Assembly: GCA_963826505.1 (NCBI GenBank)
Contig: CAWGXG010000007.1
Coordinates: forward strand, 1-64,000
Reading direction: 5' to 3'
Source: CAWGXG01 sp963826505
Lineage (GTDB): Bacteria; Chloroflexota; Anaerolineae; Aggregatilineales; Aggregatilineaceae
DNA length: 64,000 nucleotides
The notes beneath the pieces are model-generated. The model had not been told where the DNA came from, did no database searches, and saw nothing but the letters and a program-made list of their open reading frames with translations. This document shows positions 42,001-50,224 of this stretch, in pieces (the stretch's first letter is position 1; each line of letters starts with the position of its first letter). The position numbers and the translations under genes are program-made.

Positions 42001-43271
42001 GTTTGCAGGCGTTCCGCAACGCGTCACTGCGCGAGCTGGAAGGTGTCGAAGCGGAGCCGACCGCACCGCCCGCCACTGGATCGCTGGCTGGCGTGACCTC
42101 CGCGCTGCCGATCGCCGACGTACTGCTGCCGGATCAGGCGGTCGAGCGCCGCGGTGAGCAACTGGTTCTCACAGCGGAGCAGCGCCGCCGGGTCAATAAA
42201 CTGCAGGCTATGCTGGACATGGTGGCGGCGCAGGAAGAAGAAATTGAAGAAGACCGCGCGGGGCTGGACGAAGCCGCACAGATGACCTTGGGCGAATTCG
42301 AGCCGGGGCAGGAACCCGGCCAGGCGGCCCAGGCTCGGCGCATCCGTCGTGCCCGCCGCTTCAAGCTAGACCGCGTGTTGGTGACGCTGGTGATGCTGTT
42401 GGCTGTGCTGTCACCCTTTGCGACGGACGTGCTGCACTTCGCCGCCGATCCGCCGCCGCTGAAGGGATCGCGGCAGGTCGTCGCGGATGCCACCTACGCG
42501 CTGCTGCCCGGTGACTATGTGCTGGTGGCTTTTGAGTATGGGCCGACGGCTGCCGGAGAACTCGACGGCCTGGCCGAAGCCGTGCTGCGCGATGTGTTGG
42601 CCCACCGCGCCATCCCGCTGACGACCAGCACCAATACGGCAGGCGCCTTCCACGCGGGGGCCGTGCTCGGAGCGCTGGCCAACGACCCGGCCTTGCTGGC
42701 CGCACGCGGTCAACAGGAAAGCGGGCTGATCGCTGGCAAAGATTACATGCTGCTGAGCTACCTGTCGGGAGAAGCGGTCGGCGTGCGCAATCTGCGCCAC
42801 CTGGACAGCGCCGTCTATCTCCAGGGGCAGCCCATGTTCAAGTACGACGTGCGCGGCGACACAATCGATCTGCCGATCACGTCCTTGGAAAACGACATCG
42901 CCCTGCTCATCGTCGTGGCGGAAGATTCCGACGCGGTGCGGCTGTGGGCCGAGCAGTTAAAGGGTGTGGCGGTTCCCAAGATCGCGCTGGTCACCGCCGC
43001 CGCCGAGCCGCTCACCACGCCCTACGTGGGCAAAGATGGGTACGCCGGTTATTTGGCAGGCGTGCGCGATATGTACAGCTACGATGCCGCGCGCAACACG
43101 GAATCACGCGCGGCGTACGTAATGCCCGGCGATCTGCCGGTAACGCTGCCCGACCCTGAACAGTCACGCTGGCACAGCATGGCGTTAGGGGCAGCGGCGG
43201 CGTCCGGGCTGATCATCGTCGGGTTATTGGTGAATGTGTTCCGGGGATTGGGGCGGAGGCGACGCCGTTGA
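39084..43271 (+). CDS. 1395-aa acidic scaffold with repeated PDW[F/L] motifs and membrane-anchored C-terminal domain
   Basis: The first 1000 or so residues are low-complexity, rich in Glu, Asp, Pro and Ala. Two kinds of short motif recur in them. VPPWE(Q/T) occurs three times near the start (39221, 39281, 39344). PDW[F/L/V] is scattered in the middle (near 40390, 40543, 40671, 40770, 40904 and 41149, with variants at 40627 and 41271). A basic patch (ARRIRRARRFKLDR) leads to a membrane helix (VLVTLVMLLAVLSPFATDVLHFA), an external alpha/beta domain of about 250 residues (ALLPGDYVLVAFEYGPTAAG...), and a second helix with a C-terminal RRRRR tail. The N-terminal part would be cytoplasmic. Looks like a multivalent docking scaffold; no enzyme seen. 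Its stop overlaps the next start. Confidence 0.75.
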   Translation: MPDNPNFFDDDNLLPDWMRDDATSPGGDPFDLPDSTPGESARANAAVPPWEQFRGQTPARPGLTPAVPPWETYEGDRPAAPASLAAGAPWETSRGGETRGGSGLGDLRAAIFDDDTEQEDLDEAFSWGATGSVEEEPLSDSDDLPRGLTDMLPWRESAAEQQEPPAAEPPNLAEQAGLSENRFTMGSLIDEFQSDAPAEAEPPAKPPSLRDRLRSASPSRNTPPPEPTESAEPDEPTEPPALRAEESEWMSAFGQSPEYTGFNAGTPEPPESANADLDWLSAEPEQDAEQATPPEEPAPSADDTLADEFAELFDDELGQDFDLETPQADGGPVAEPANEDEFAVMFGEEFSEEFLSAEQDFNAGEPEDAGEPRSVSEWMEEDASLFEESAAEEPAATPPPETPAPPTRTGVIRRLATAPLEEKPPAENAQDSGEGEVPDWVTQAAAPRDEGPKPDMGGLTYDEWEQLQRERQQAEQQPPKDDLLEAVPDWFNRIDITPPPPTAPDAPKGDTAEFVPGWFMGLEEKKDEPTPDWFRQMDLTTGPLTGPLESPEPKQPAPAEPEVPDWFKAPDLPGVEWTPPSAPEPRMEAFEPGMDEDRAGHEQGEDEVPDWLSSAMPDEEMLAGPENIPFPELDLDQTMPGLPLMPDMDTMMGRKPNDESEQPEDFVERFEPLEVEPATPVRAPVDNQAPDWLREMAVEAGMPFDTDESEELSDEMFDAPPARAAADDSMDWLTEISADDLASEAEDMSWAEPAETEQQAPEHDLYAAESLDSGALNALLGIDEEQEAEPSWNLPVVTTPRDIQDVFGDLEHDTDSDLPAIPEITGMPDPFAEKPDEEFQDMRALFEHMPPGGDETPDLAVLFDQSDLDNVLGDEGAPAQTTEGSDEAEEAEHRALPTAEPRFGRFRKRKALAETNVKPSHPSTPEEEAPPLSATPQPEWVGELRPSDLPVTVRVGEVEANIKQKQVVELPDRLQAFRNASLRELEGVEAEPTAPPATGSLAGVTSALPIADVLLPDQAVERRGEQLVLTAEQRRRVNKLQAMLDMVAAQEEEIEEDRAGLDEAAQMTLGEFEPGQEPGQAAQARRIRRARRFKLDRVLVTLVMLLAVLSPFATDVLHFAADPPPLKGSRQVVADATYALLPGDYVLVAFEYGPTAAGELDGLAEAVLRDVLAHRAIPLTTSTNTAGAFHAGAVLGALANDPALLAARGQQESGLIAGKDYMLLSYLSGEAVGVRNLRHLDSAVYLQGQPMFKYDVRGDTIDLPITSLENDIALLIVVAEDSDAVRLWAEQLKGVAVPKIALVTAAAEPLTTPYVGKDGYAGYLAGVRDMYSYDAARNTESRAAYVMPGDLPVTLPDPEQSRWHSMALGAAAASGLIIVGLLVNVFRGLGRRRRR

Positions 43272-43945
43272 CTCCAGCGAATCTAGACCTGATTGGCGGG
43301 TGGGTATCGCTCGTGCTCACCCTGCTGGTGTTTAGCTATCTGTTGGGCGACAACGTGCTTTACCGGGTCGCGGTTCACGTTCTGGTGGGCGTGGCGGCGG
43401 CCTACGCCGTGATCGTCGCCACCGAGAGCGTACTGGTACCCTGGCTGCACGAAACGTTGTTGGCCTCGACCAACGGGCGCGACGACGCCACGATGGCCGC
43501 CCTGCGCGTGATCGGCACGCTGCCGTTTTTGTTCGGCGTACTGGTGCTGTTCAAATCGTCCCCGCGTCTGGCCCCGGTGGGTAACCTGGGCCTGGGCTTC
43601 GTGGTGGGTGTGGGCGTAGCCGTCGCGATTGCGGGCGCGGTGAGCGGGACGATCGCTCCGCTGGCGCGCGAAGCGGGTCAGTCCGTCAAAGGAGACGTGG
43701 GCAACGGACTCGTCATCCTGATCGGCGTAGTGACCACCCTGATCTATTTCCAATTTCTGGCGGTGACGCACGGCGGAAAAGTGCGCCGACCGCGCTGGCT
43801 GCGCGGGTTGGCAGGCGTCGGCCAGTTCTTCGTGACGATAGCCTTGGGCGCGCTCTACGCGGGCGCGATCCTGACCAGCCTGGCTATCTTCAGCGACGTG
43901 ATCCGCGCGCAGCTTGAATTCATCCTCGATCGGGTAGGGGGCTGA
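43268..43945 (+). CDS. Six-helix membrane protein, unknown function
   Basis: 225 residues, about six membrane helices (LVLTLLVFSYLLGDNVLYRVAV, VLVGVAAAYAVIVATESVL, VIGTLPFLFGVLVLF, LGLGFVVGVGVAVAIAGAVSG, NGLVILIGVVTTLIYFQFLAV, FFVTIALGALYAGAILTSLAIF). Starts at TTG 43268, overlapping the scaffold stop by 4 bp, and ends 4 bp before the MutL-like gene. Such tight coupling on both sides argues that it works with both proteins. No family recognised. Confidence 0.68.
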   Translation: MTPANLDLIGGWVSLVLTLLVFSYLLGDNVLYRVAVHVLVGVAAAYAVIVATESVLVPWLHETLLASTNGRDDATMAALRVIGTLPFLFGVLVLFKSSPRLAPVGNLGLGFVVGVGVAVAIAGAVSGTIAPLAREAGQSVKGDVGNGLVILIGVVTTLIYFQFLAVTHGGKVRRPRWLRGLAGVGQFFVTIALGALYAGAILTSLAIFSDVIRAQLEFILDRVGG

Positions 43946-43949
43946 CGGT

Positions 43950-45821
43950 ATGGACGTTGATCGCATTAATTCCATCCTCATAGCCGATATTGGAAACGTC
44001 CACACGCGTCTGGTTCTGATCGATCTGGTCGAGGGCCAATACCGCATGATCGCGTCTTCGCGGGCGCATACCACAGCGGAACCGCCGCTGGGCAAGGTCA
44101 GCCTGGGCCTGGAACACGCCGCCCAAACCATGGGCGACTTGATCGGGCGCGAATTGATCAACGAGGGCGGCGATTCCTTTTTGCTGACGCCGGAAAACGG
44201 CGGGCAAGGCGTCGACACCTTCATGGCGACGAGCAGCGCCGGGCGTCCGATGCGCGTGGTGCTGGTCGGCCTGACGCCGGAGATGAGTCTGGCCAGCGGA
44301 CGGCGCGCCCTGGCGGGTACTTACGTCACGATCACCGACACGCTGACGCCCGACGACGAGCGCAGCGAAGAAGACCAGATCAACGCGCTGCTCAGCGGCG
44401 AGCCAGACCTGATCCTGATCGTGGGCGGCACCGATGGCGGCGCCGACGCGCTGCTGATCGAGCTGGTCGAAAAGGTCGAGCGCGCGCTGGCGCTGATCCA
44501 ACGCGGGACGCGCCCGGCCGTGTTATTTGCGGGCAACAAGAACCTGCAAAGACGGGTCAGGGACCTGTTGCAACAAACCAATCCCAACGTGTTTGTGGCG
44601 CGCAACGTGCGTCCGTCGCTGAAGGAAGAACAGCTTTTCGCCACCCAGATCGAACTGGCGATGGTCTACGACGAATACCGCACGCGCAGTCCGGGCGGCT
44701 TTGCGGAGATTACGCGCTTCAGCCAGGTGGGCGTCGTGCCGACCACACAGGGTTACATCAGCACGGTGCGCTACCTGTGCCAGCTTCCGCAGCACGGCGT
44801 TGGCCCGCTGTGTGTGGACGTGGGCAGCGCCAACAGCGTCATCGTGGCGGGCACCCACGGCGATCCGCATTACACTATCCGCACCGATTTGGGGATCGGC
44901 CATACCCTGCCGTCCGCGCTCAAGGCGATCACTCCGGCGGCAGTCAAACGCTGGCTGTCCTTCGATATCAGCGATGAGGCGCTGTGGGACTACGCCTATA
45001 ACAAGCAGCTTTTCCCCGCGACGATTCCTTTGACCGGCGAAGAGTTGATGATCGAGCAGGCGATCGCCCGCGAGATCGTCCGGCTGCTGGTGGCGCAGGC
45101 CCGCCCCGAATGGGATCTGGGCGTGGGCGATCTGCTGCCCGATTTCGCGCCGATCATTGGGGCCGGGGCGATTTTGACCGAGGCGCAGCATCCCGGCATT
45201 GCCGCCATGCTGCTGCTGGACGCACTGCAACCGACTGGCAGCGTTGAGCTGCGACTGGACCCGCACAACCTGATCTCGGCGCTGGGCGTGGTGGCTTATC
45301 TCAAGCCGGTCGTCACGGTTCAGGCGCTGGACTCCGGCGGCCTGATCGCGCTGGGCACGGCCTTTTGCCCGTCAGGACGTATCCGGCAAGGTCGCGCGGC
45401 GATGGTCGTGCAGATCCGTCCGGCAGAGGGCAAGCAAATTCGGCATGTCGTCAAAGGCGGCGAAATCTGGATGGCCCCCGTCCTGCCCGGCGTATCCGCC
45501 GACGTGACGATCCGTCTGCGGCGCGGTCTCAGCCTGGAAGGCAAGGGACGCATCCGACGGCGTGTGATCGCAGGGGCTGCCGGTATCATCTTCGACGCGC
45601 GCGGGCGACCGCTGGTCATGCCGCGCCCGCAAGATCGGACGGTACGCTTCACCGAGTGGCAAATGGCGATGATGGGCCGCGAACGCCGCCATAAGGTGGA
45701 CGAACCGCTGCCGCTGCCCTCCCTGGACGACGAGCCGCTGCCCGGCGTAGACGACCTGTTCCCGGACTCGGTGGAATTCCCCGGTGTGGAGGAGGACGCG
45801 GAACATGCCCTATTTTCCTGA
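43950..45821 (+). CDS. MutL-like ASKHA ATPase (glutamate mutase L family) with C-terminal extension
   Basis: A 623-residue protein with the actin-fold ATP-binding elements: phosphate-1 ILIADIGNVHTRLVLIDL (about 9-26), phosphate-2 LCVDVGSANSVIVAG (about 289-303), adenosine APIIGAGAILTEA (about 400). This is the MutL family, first named for a gene beside glutamate mutase, in which MutL is thought to help maintain the mutase. No mutE/mutS or other B12 enzyme is present here. About 150 extra C-terminal residues are beta-rich (KQIRHVVKGGEIWMAPVLPG, VSADVTIRLRRGLSLEGKG) and end acidic. Overlap with the next gene is 17 bp. Here it more likely powers a membrane assembly; that is inference. Confidence 0.82.
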   Translation: MDVDRINSILIADIGNVHTRLVLIDLVEGQYRMIASSRAHTTAEPPLGKVSLGLEHAAQTMGDLIGRELINEGGDSFLLTPENGGQGVDTFMATSSAGRPMRVVLVGLTPEMSLASGRRALAGTYVTITDTLTPDDERSEEDQINALLSGEPDLILIVGGTDGGADALLIELVEKVERALALIQRGTRPAVLFAGNKNLQRRVRDLLQQTNPNVFVARNVRPSLKEEQLFATQIELAMVYDEYRTRSPGGFAEITRFSQVGVVPTTQGYISTVRYLCQLPQHGVGPLCVDVGSANSVIVAGTHGDPHYTIRTDLGIGHTLPSALKAITPAAVKRWLSFDISDEALWDYAYNKQLFPATIPLTGEELMIEQAIAREIVRLLVAQARPEWDLGVGDLLPDFAPIIGAGAILTEAQHPGIAAMLLLDALQPTGSVELRLDPHNLISALGVVAYLKPVVTVQALDSGGLIALGTAFCPSGRIRQGRAAMVVQIRPAEGKQIRHVVKGGEIWMAPVLPGVSADVTIRLRRGLSLEGKGRIRRRVIAGAAGIIFDARGRPLVMPRPQDRTVRFTEWQMAMMGRERRHKVDEPLPLPSLDDEPLPGVDDLFPDSVEFPGVEEDAEHALFS

Positions 45822-46794
45822 AACGACCGTGATCAAAGGGCTGGTGCGCGTCGTCCGCGAGCGACGGCTGCCGCCGGGCGCAGTGCTGCGCGTCAACCAC
45901 GCGATCGAAGGTGGGCAGACGAGCGGCGTCACGGTGCTGATGGAAGCGGATATTCTCGGCGCCTATCGCATTCTTGACGTGGCCGCCGCGTTCAAGCTGC
46001 GCAAAGTGTCGCCCGAAGAACTGGCCGAAATCATTTTGATTCACGAAGGCCAGCGCGCCCAGCTCGGCCAGGAACTGGCCCGGATGGGGCGTGGGCGGCG
46101 GGCGAAAATACTCATTTCGCCGGTGGAAGGGGTCGTTGTGCGTGTGGACGGCAGCCGCATCATCGTGCAGGTGACCGAGCGGTCGATCGAGGTGCGCGCG
46201 AAAATTCCCGGCGACATCGACTCCGTTAAAAGCGAAGTCGTCAGGATCACCGGAGTGGGCGCGATTATGCAATGCGCCTGGGGCAACGGCGGGTTTGTGT
46301 ACGAAGCCTACAAGTTTCTGCCCGAAGACGGGTTCGCCGGGCTGAGCAAGCTCGATCCGCGCATTTCTGATTACCGGGGCAAAGTCCTCGTCTCGACTCA
46401 ATCCATCGACAAAGGCGACCTGTTATTAGCGCAGCAGCAGGAGGTCGCAGGCGTCGTCGCACCCGGCATGTCGTCCAGCTTGCGCGAATTTGCGCTAGAA
46501 CTATCATTCCCTGTATTGTTAACGGAGGGTTTCGGGCAGCGGCGTCCGACCGGATTGATCTATACGCTGTTACGCAGTAACATGGGGCGACAAGCCGCTT
46601 TTGACGCTGTAATCCCAGATCGCTGGTCCTGGGAGCGTCCCGAAATCATGCTGCCACTGCCGTCCGGCGGGGTGTTTCCCGAAACCCCGACGTTAGATCG
46701 GCCCCTGGAAGTAGGTACACAGGTGCGGATCATGCGCGCCCCCTGGGACGGCGTGATCGGTGAGGTGGTAGAGCTTCCCCGGCCCCGCAGATGA
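45805..46794 (+). CDS. Barrel/KOW-type partner protein (3' end possibly frameshifted)
   Basis: 329 residues from ATG 45805, preferred over 45784 because GGAGGAGG sits about 9 nt upstream. A central segment ILISPVEGVVVRVDGSRIIVQV looks like a barrel-sandwich or lipoyl-like beta fold, with a second such stretch GKVLVSTQSIDKGDLLLAQQ...AGVVAPG. The C-terminus GTQVRIMRAPWDGVIGEVVELP is the first half of a KOW-type beta turn. The stop at 46794 cuts the KOW; the missing second half is encoded in the next frame (46791-46889). No membrane segment. Coupled to the MutL-like gene by overlap. Confidence 0.65.
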   Translation: MPYFPETTVIKGLVRVVRERRLPPGAVLRVNHAIEGGQTSGVTVLMEADILGAYRILDVAAAFKLRKVSPEELAEIILIHEGQRAQLGQELARMGRGRRAKILISPVEGVVVRVDGSRIIVQVTERSIEVRAKIPGDIDSVKSEVVRITGVGAIMQCAWGNGGFVYEAYKFLPEDGFAGLSKLDPRISDYRGKVLVSTQSIDKGDLLLAQQQEVAGVVAPGMSSSLREFALELSFPVLLTEGFGQRRPTGLIYTLLRSNMGRQAAFDAVIPDRWSWERPEIMLPLPSGGVFPETPTLDRPLEVGTQVRIMRAPWDGVIGEVVELPRPRR

Positions 46795-46889
46795 TCGACA
46801 ACGGACTGCGGGTGCCGAGCGCCAGGGTGCGGTTGCCCAACCAACGGGTTGGGTTGGTGCCCCTGGCGAACCTGGAACGACTTGGCTAG
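46791..46889 (+). CDS. Short overlapping frame completing the KOW-like domain
   Basis: A 32-residue frame starting with the ATGA overlap of the previous stop: MIDNGLRVPSARVRLPNQ, then RVGLVPLANLERLG. It reads as the natural continuation of the upstream KOW-like motif (bases, arginines and the final VPLANLERL fit). Either one base is missing near 46788 and the two form a single protein, or a -1 frameshift or re-initiation makes both. It is unlikely to be a free peptide gene. Confidence 0.5.
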   Translation: MIDNGLRVPSARVRLPNQRVGLVPLANLERLG

Positions 46890-46928
46890 CCGTCAGGCGC
46901 GGGCGAATAGCGCGGAGGAAGAGATCAT

Positions 46929-48542
46929 ATGTCTGATGACGAACTGTTTGAAGATTTAGAAGATTTTGGGGATCTTGACGAAACGCCGGATTTCGACATC
47001 GGCGAAGAAGAGTTTATGCCCGATTTTGGTGAGCCGGGCGATGGAGAGGGGCTGAGCCGTACCTTCAAGATCGTGGGCGCGATTATGGCGTTCGCCGTCA
47101 TTGTCATCATTGCTCTCATCCTCTTTTTTGCGCTGCGCGGCGGCAACGAGCTGACCGGCAACGAGCGTACCAGTACGGCCGTGGTCCAGCTTAACCAGAC
47201 CATCGAAGCCGAATATAACGCCACGCTCACGGCGCTTGCGCTCATCGAGTCGGCCAGCCAAACGGCGGTCTTCCATTCGGAAGAAACCGCGACCGCTGAT
47301 GCGATCATCCGGCAGACACAGGCCGCCATCGCTGCGACAGACGCGGCCAATACGGCCACCGCCGAATTCATCGCCAACCAGACGCAGTGGGCCATGCAGA
47401 CCGCCACGCAAGACGCGATCAATATCGGCCTGACTCAGACCGCCGAAGCGAATACGCTCACCGGTCAGGTGGTGGACGAAAACGGGCGTATCTTCGGGAA
47501 TGTCACCCTGCGTCTGTACAAGGATGACGGCGACGGCGTCTTCACACCTGCCGATCGCGAACCCGTAGAGCCCACCCCCGTCCCGGCCGTGTCCAGCGGT
47601 GAAACCGCCGCCAACGCCATCGCGTATGGCGAATCCAAGGGCGGCACGCTCAACGCGGGCCAGTCGGTCGAGTGGATCTTCAGCGGCCAGCAGGGCGAAG
47701 TCGTGACGATTGACGCGGCAGCCGCTCAGGCCGGGCAGATCGACGCGTTCCTTGAGCTGGTCGGCCCTGATGGGACGATTCTGATCGGTGACGACGACAG
47801 CGGCGGCAACTCCAACGCGCGCATCAGCGCCTTCGAGCTGCCCGTCTCGGGAGCCTTCACCATCCGCGTGAGCAGCGTGGCAGGGTCCGGGGATTACGTC
47901 GTGTCGTTGGCCCTGACAGCGGGTGCAGCGTCCGGCTACGTCCCGGTCCAGCACGGCAGCGATATCGTCCTGGTGGCGCGCGTCGTGCGCGGCCCTGGCG
48001 AGATCCGCGCGCAGGGTGGGACACCCATCCCCATCACGGACGAGCTGATCGCGGTGATCACCACGGCCACCGATGGCACGTTCGACTTTGGGGCGCTCGA
48101 ACCGGGCGTGTACTGGCTTGAGCTCGACTACAACTCGCTGCCAGATGATATGAAGGCGTTGGTGTCGCCCGGCGAGCCGCTGGTGATTATGGTGCAGGTG
48201 CCCGCGGTTGGTGCGGTCACGTTCACGATTGGCGTGCCGCCCACGGCTACCCCGACCACCACGCCCAGCCCGACCGAATCGGGTCCCAGCCCGTTCGACC
48301 TGACGGCGACCGCGTTCGCGGAACAGGGCATCGAAATCACCATGCCGCCGACCGTGACCGAGGCCTCGCCCATCCCGCCCACAGAGACACCCGCCGCGCT
48401 GCCGACGACCGGTTTCTTCTCCGATCTCGGTGACGGCGCAAGCGGTCTGTCGGGTGGCAATGGTCTGACGCTGTTGGCTATCGCCGCCGCTGGCCTGGTC
48501 GCCGTCGTGTTTATCGCACGCAAGCTGCGCACCGCGGCCTGA
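46929..48542 (+). CDS. Double-anchored surface protein: acidic tail, PPC-like domain, LPTTG tail
   Basis: 537 residues. A very acidic cytoplasmic N-terminus (1-43), membrane helix (IVGAIMAFAVIVIIALILFF), then an extracytoplasmic Ala/Thr-rich helical region (ETATADAIIRQTQAAIAATDA). Next come a carboxypeptidase-regulatory-like segment (LTGQVVDENGRIFGNVTLRLY), a PPC-type domain (GGTLNAGQSVEWIFSGQQGEVVTI...SGDYVVSLAL), a second regulatory-like segment and a Thr/Pro stalk. The end is LPTTG, a hydrophobic helix and RKLRTAA, the layout of a sortase sorting signal. GGAGGAAGAG precedes ATG 46929. Both ends are therefore membrane or wall attached. Confidence 0.75.
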   Translation: MSDDELFEDLEDFGDLDETPDFDIGEEEFMPDFGEPGDGEGLSRTFKIVGAIMAFAVIVIIALILFFALRGGNELTGNERTSTAVVQLNQTIEAEYNATLTALALIESASQTAVFHSEETATADAIIRQTQAAIAATDAANTATAEFIANQTQWAMQTATQDAINIGLTQTAEANTLTGQVVDENGRIFGNVTLRLYKDDGDGVFTPADREPVEPTPVPAVSSGETAANAIAYGESKGGTLNAGQSVEWIFSGQQGEVVTIDAAAAQAGQIDAFLELVGPDGTILIGDDDSGGNSNARISAFELPVSGAFTIRVSSVAGSGDYVVSLALTAGAASGYVPVQHGSDIVLVARVVRGPGEIRAQGGTPIPITDELIAVITTATDGTFDFGALEPGVYWLELDYNSLPDDMKALVSPGEPLVIMVQVPAVGAVTFTIGVPPTATPTTTPSPTESGPSPFDLTATAFAEQGIEITMPPTVTEASPIPPTETPAALPTTGFFSDLGDGASGLSGGNGLTLLAIAAAGLVAVVFIARKLRTAA

Positions 48543-48649
48543 CGCCGGGGCGTTTGCGCACCGGTCATACGTTGACTCGATCACAGGGGTGATGACGCAC
48601 AGGCAAGTTGGCGACATCGCCCCTGGTGAAGTTATAAGCCCTGGTGATT

Positions 48650-50053
48650 ATGTCTGAATCTGCGCGCCTCTCCCGCTACCGCCCCGACGACGTGGCGATG
48701 ATTCTCGACGCCCTGGCAAATGGCCAGTCTGTGGCCGTGGTCGGGCTGAGCAACTTCGGCAAATCCACACTGCTGCGCCAGTTGGTCGAGGCACCGGTCG
48801 GGGATGAATACAAACGCCTGACGGGACGACCTGCTCTGCTGGTGTATGTGGACTGCAACCGCATGTTGCAGCTCACGGTTCAGGCGTTTTACGAGGTCAT
48901 CCTGCGGACCGTGCTCGAAGCGTTGACCGAAGTAGAGGCCAACTGCGACGATCTGTGCGTCGAGATCGAATCCTACTACGATACGGTCGTGCAGACCGAA
49001 GGTGGCTTTGCGACGTCGCTGGCCTTCAACGACGCGATGATCGCCCTGCTGGAACAGAACGAAAATCACCGCGATGTGATCCTGCTGCTGGACGAGTTCG
49101 ACGCGGCGCTGACCGGTCTGGACGAACGCGTCTTTCTCAATCTGCGCGCGCTCAAAGATAAATACCCGGCCCGGCTCAACTATGTGACGGCTACGCTGCG
49201 GCCCATGACAATACTGTTCGGCGGCGACGATCTGGCCGAGTTCCTGGAGCTGTTCACCGCGCACAAATACTACCTCCAACCACTGGACGCGGGCGCGGCG
49301 ACCGAGCTGGCGACTGAAATCTTCGAGCAGAACAATGACTCGCTTGATCCGTGGGAACGCGACTACATCCTCGAACAGGCGGGCGGTCATCCCGGGTTGA
49401 TCCGCGCGGTGTCGCACGTGGTAATGCAGGTCGAGTCCGGCGCGCCGCCGACCTACACCCGGCAGGCGCTCACGATTGCGGTGGACGTACTGCAAAACCA
49501 CCGGCTGGTACGCGGCGAGCTGGCGAAACTGTGGAAGCACCTGCTGCCGGAAGAACAGCAGTCGGCCAGCCTGACGGCCTCGCGCGGGGTCAGCGCCCTG
49601 AGCGACGTTCAGCGGGCCGAGCTGGTGGCGCGCGGCCTGTTGGTGCCTGATGACGGAACCTTCCGGCTATTCTCGCGGCTATTCGAACATTACGCGCGCC
49701 GTCAGGGACTTGCCCGCAAGGAAGTCCCCGACGGTCTGTGGGTCGATATCGATGCTGGAACGGTATGGATCGGCGGTCGGATGATCGAGCCGCTGACCGA
49801 CCTCGAATACCGGCTGCTGCTGCTGTTGTATGGCCGCATCGACAAAATCTGCGACAAGTACCAGATCGTCGAAGCCGTGTGGGGGCAGGATTACCTGGGC
49901 GAAGTGGACGATGCACGCATTGAGAAATTGATCAGCCGCCTGCGCGCCAAGATCGAATCAAACCCGGCACGTCCCCAGTTCGTCCTGACAGTGCGCGGGC
50001 GAGGTTACAAACTGAGCCAGCCGCGCAGCGATCCCAACAATGACCAGCACTGA
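48650..50053 (+). CDS. STAND-type AAA ATPase fused to an OmpR-type winged helix
   Basis: 467 residues. N-terminal NTPase: Walker A VVGLSNFGKSTLLRQL (about 28-43), Walker B DVILLLDEFDAAL (about 145), and a sensor-like helical part (DYILEQAGGHPGLIRAV). The C-terminal domain (about 370-460) is a Trans_reg_C winged helix: LTDLEYRLLLLLYGRIDKI, YQIVEAVWGQDYLGEVDDAR, VLTVRGRGYKL. It is thus a DNA-binding regulator driven by NTP rather than by a receiver domain. Start ATG 48650; GTG 48644 is possible and follows a TATAAG at 48633-48638. Followed after 171 bp by the giant kinase. Confidence 0.85.
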   Translation: MSESARLSRYRPDDVAMILDALANGQSVAVVGLSNFGKSTLLRQLVEAPVGDEYKRLTGRPALLVYVDCNRMLQLTVQAFYEVILRTVLEALTEVEANCDDLCVEIESYYDTVVQTEGGFATSLAFNDAMIALLEQNENHRDVILLLDEFDAALTGLDERVFLNLRALKDKYPARLNYVTATLRPMTILFGGDDLAEFLELFTAHKYYLQPLDAGAATELATEIFEQNNDSLDPWERDYILEQAGGHPGLIRAVSHVVMQVESGAPPTYTRQALTIAVDVLQNHRLVRGELAKLWKHLLPEEQQSASLTASRGVSALSDVQRAELVARGLLVPDDGTFRLFSRLFEHYARRQGLARKEVPDGLWVDIDAGTVWIGGRMIEPLTDLEYRLLLLLYGRIDKICDKYQIVEAVWGQDYLGEVDDARIEKLISRLRAKIESNPARPQFVLTVRGRGYKLSQPRSDPNNDQH

Positions 50054-50224
50054 GCCACGGCTACCGGTCCGCACGCCCGCCGTCTGTGGATCAGACTATA
50101 GGCCAGCTTCTCACAGGAAAGCTGAGGACTCCAACGCGGAACAAAGACCCATAAATCGTTCATCCCAATACATGCTATACTCCTGGGAAGCTCTACCAGG
50201 GGGCCTTTTGCTGGGTTTGGGGTC

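Noticed and set aside
46956..48617. A 553-residue minus-strand open frame
   Set aside because: Antisense to the surface protein. Amino-acid content is repetitive Arg/Gly/His typical of shadow frames.
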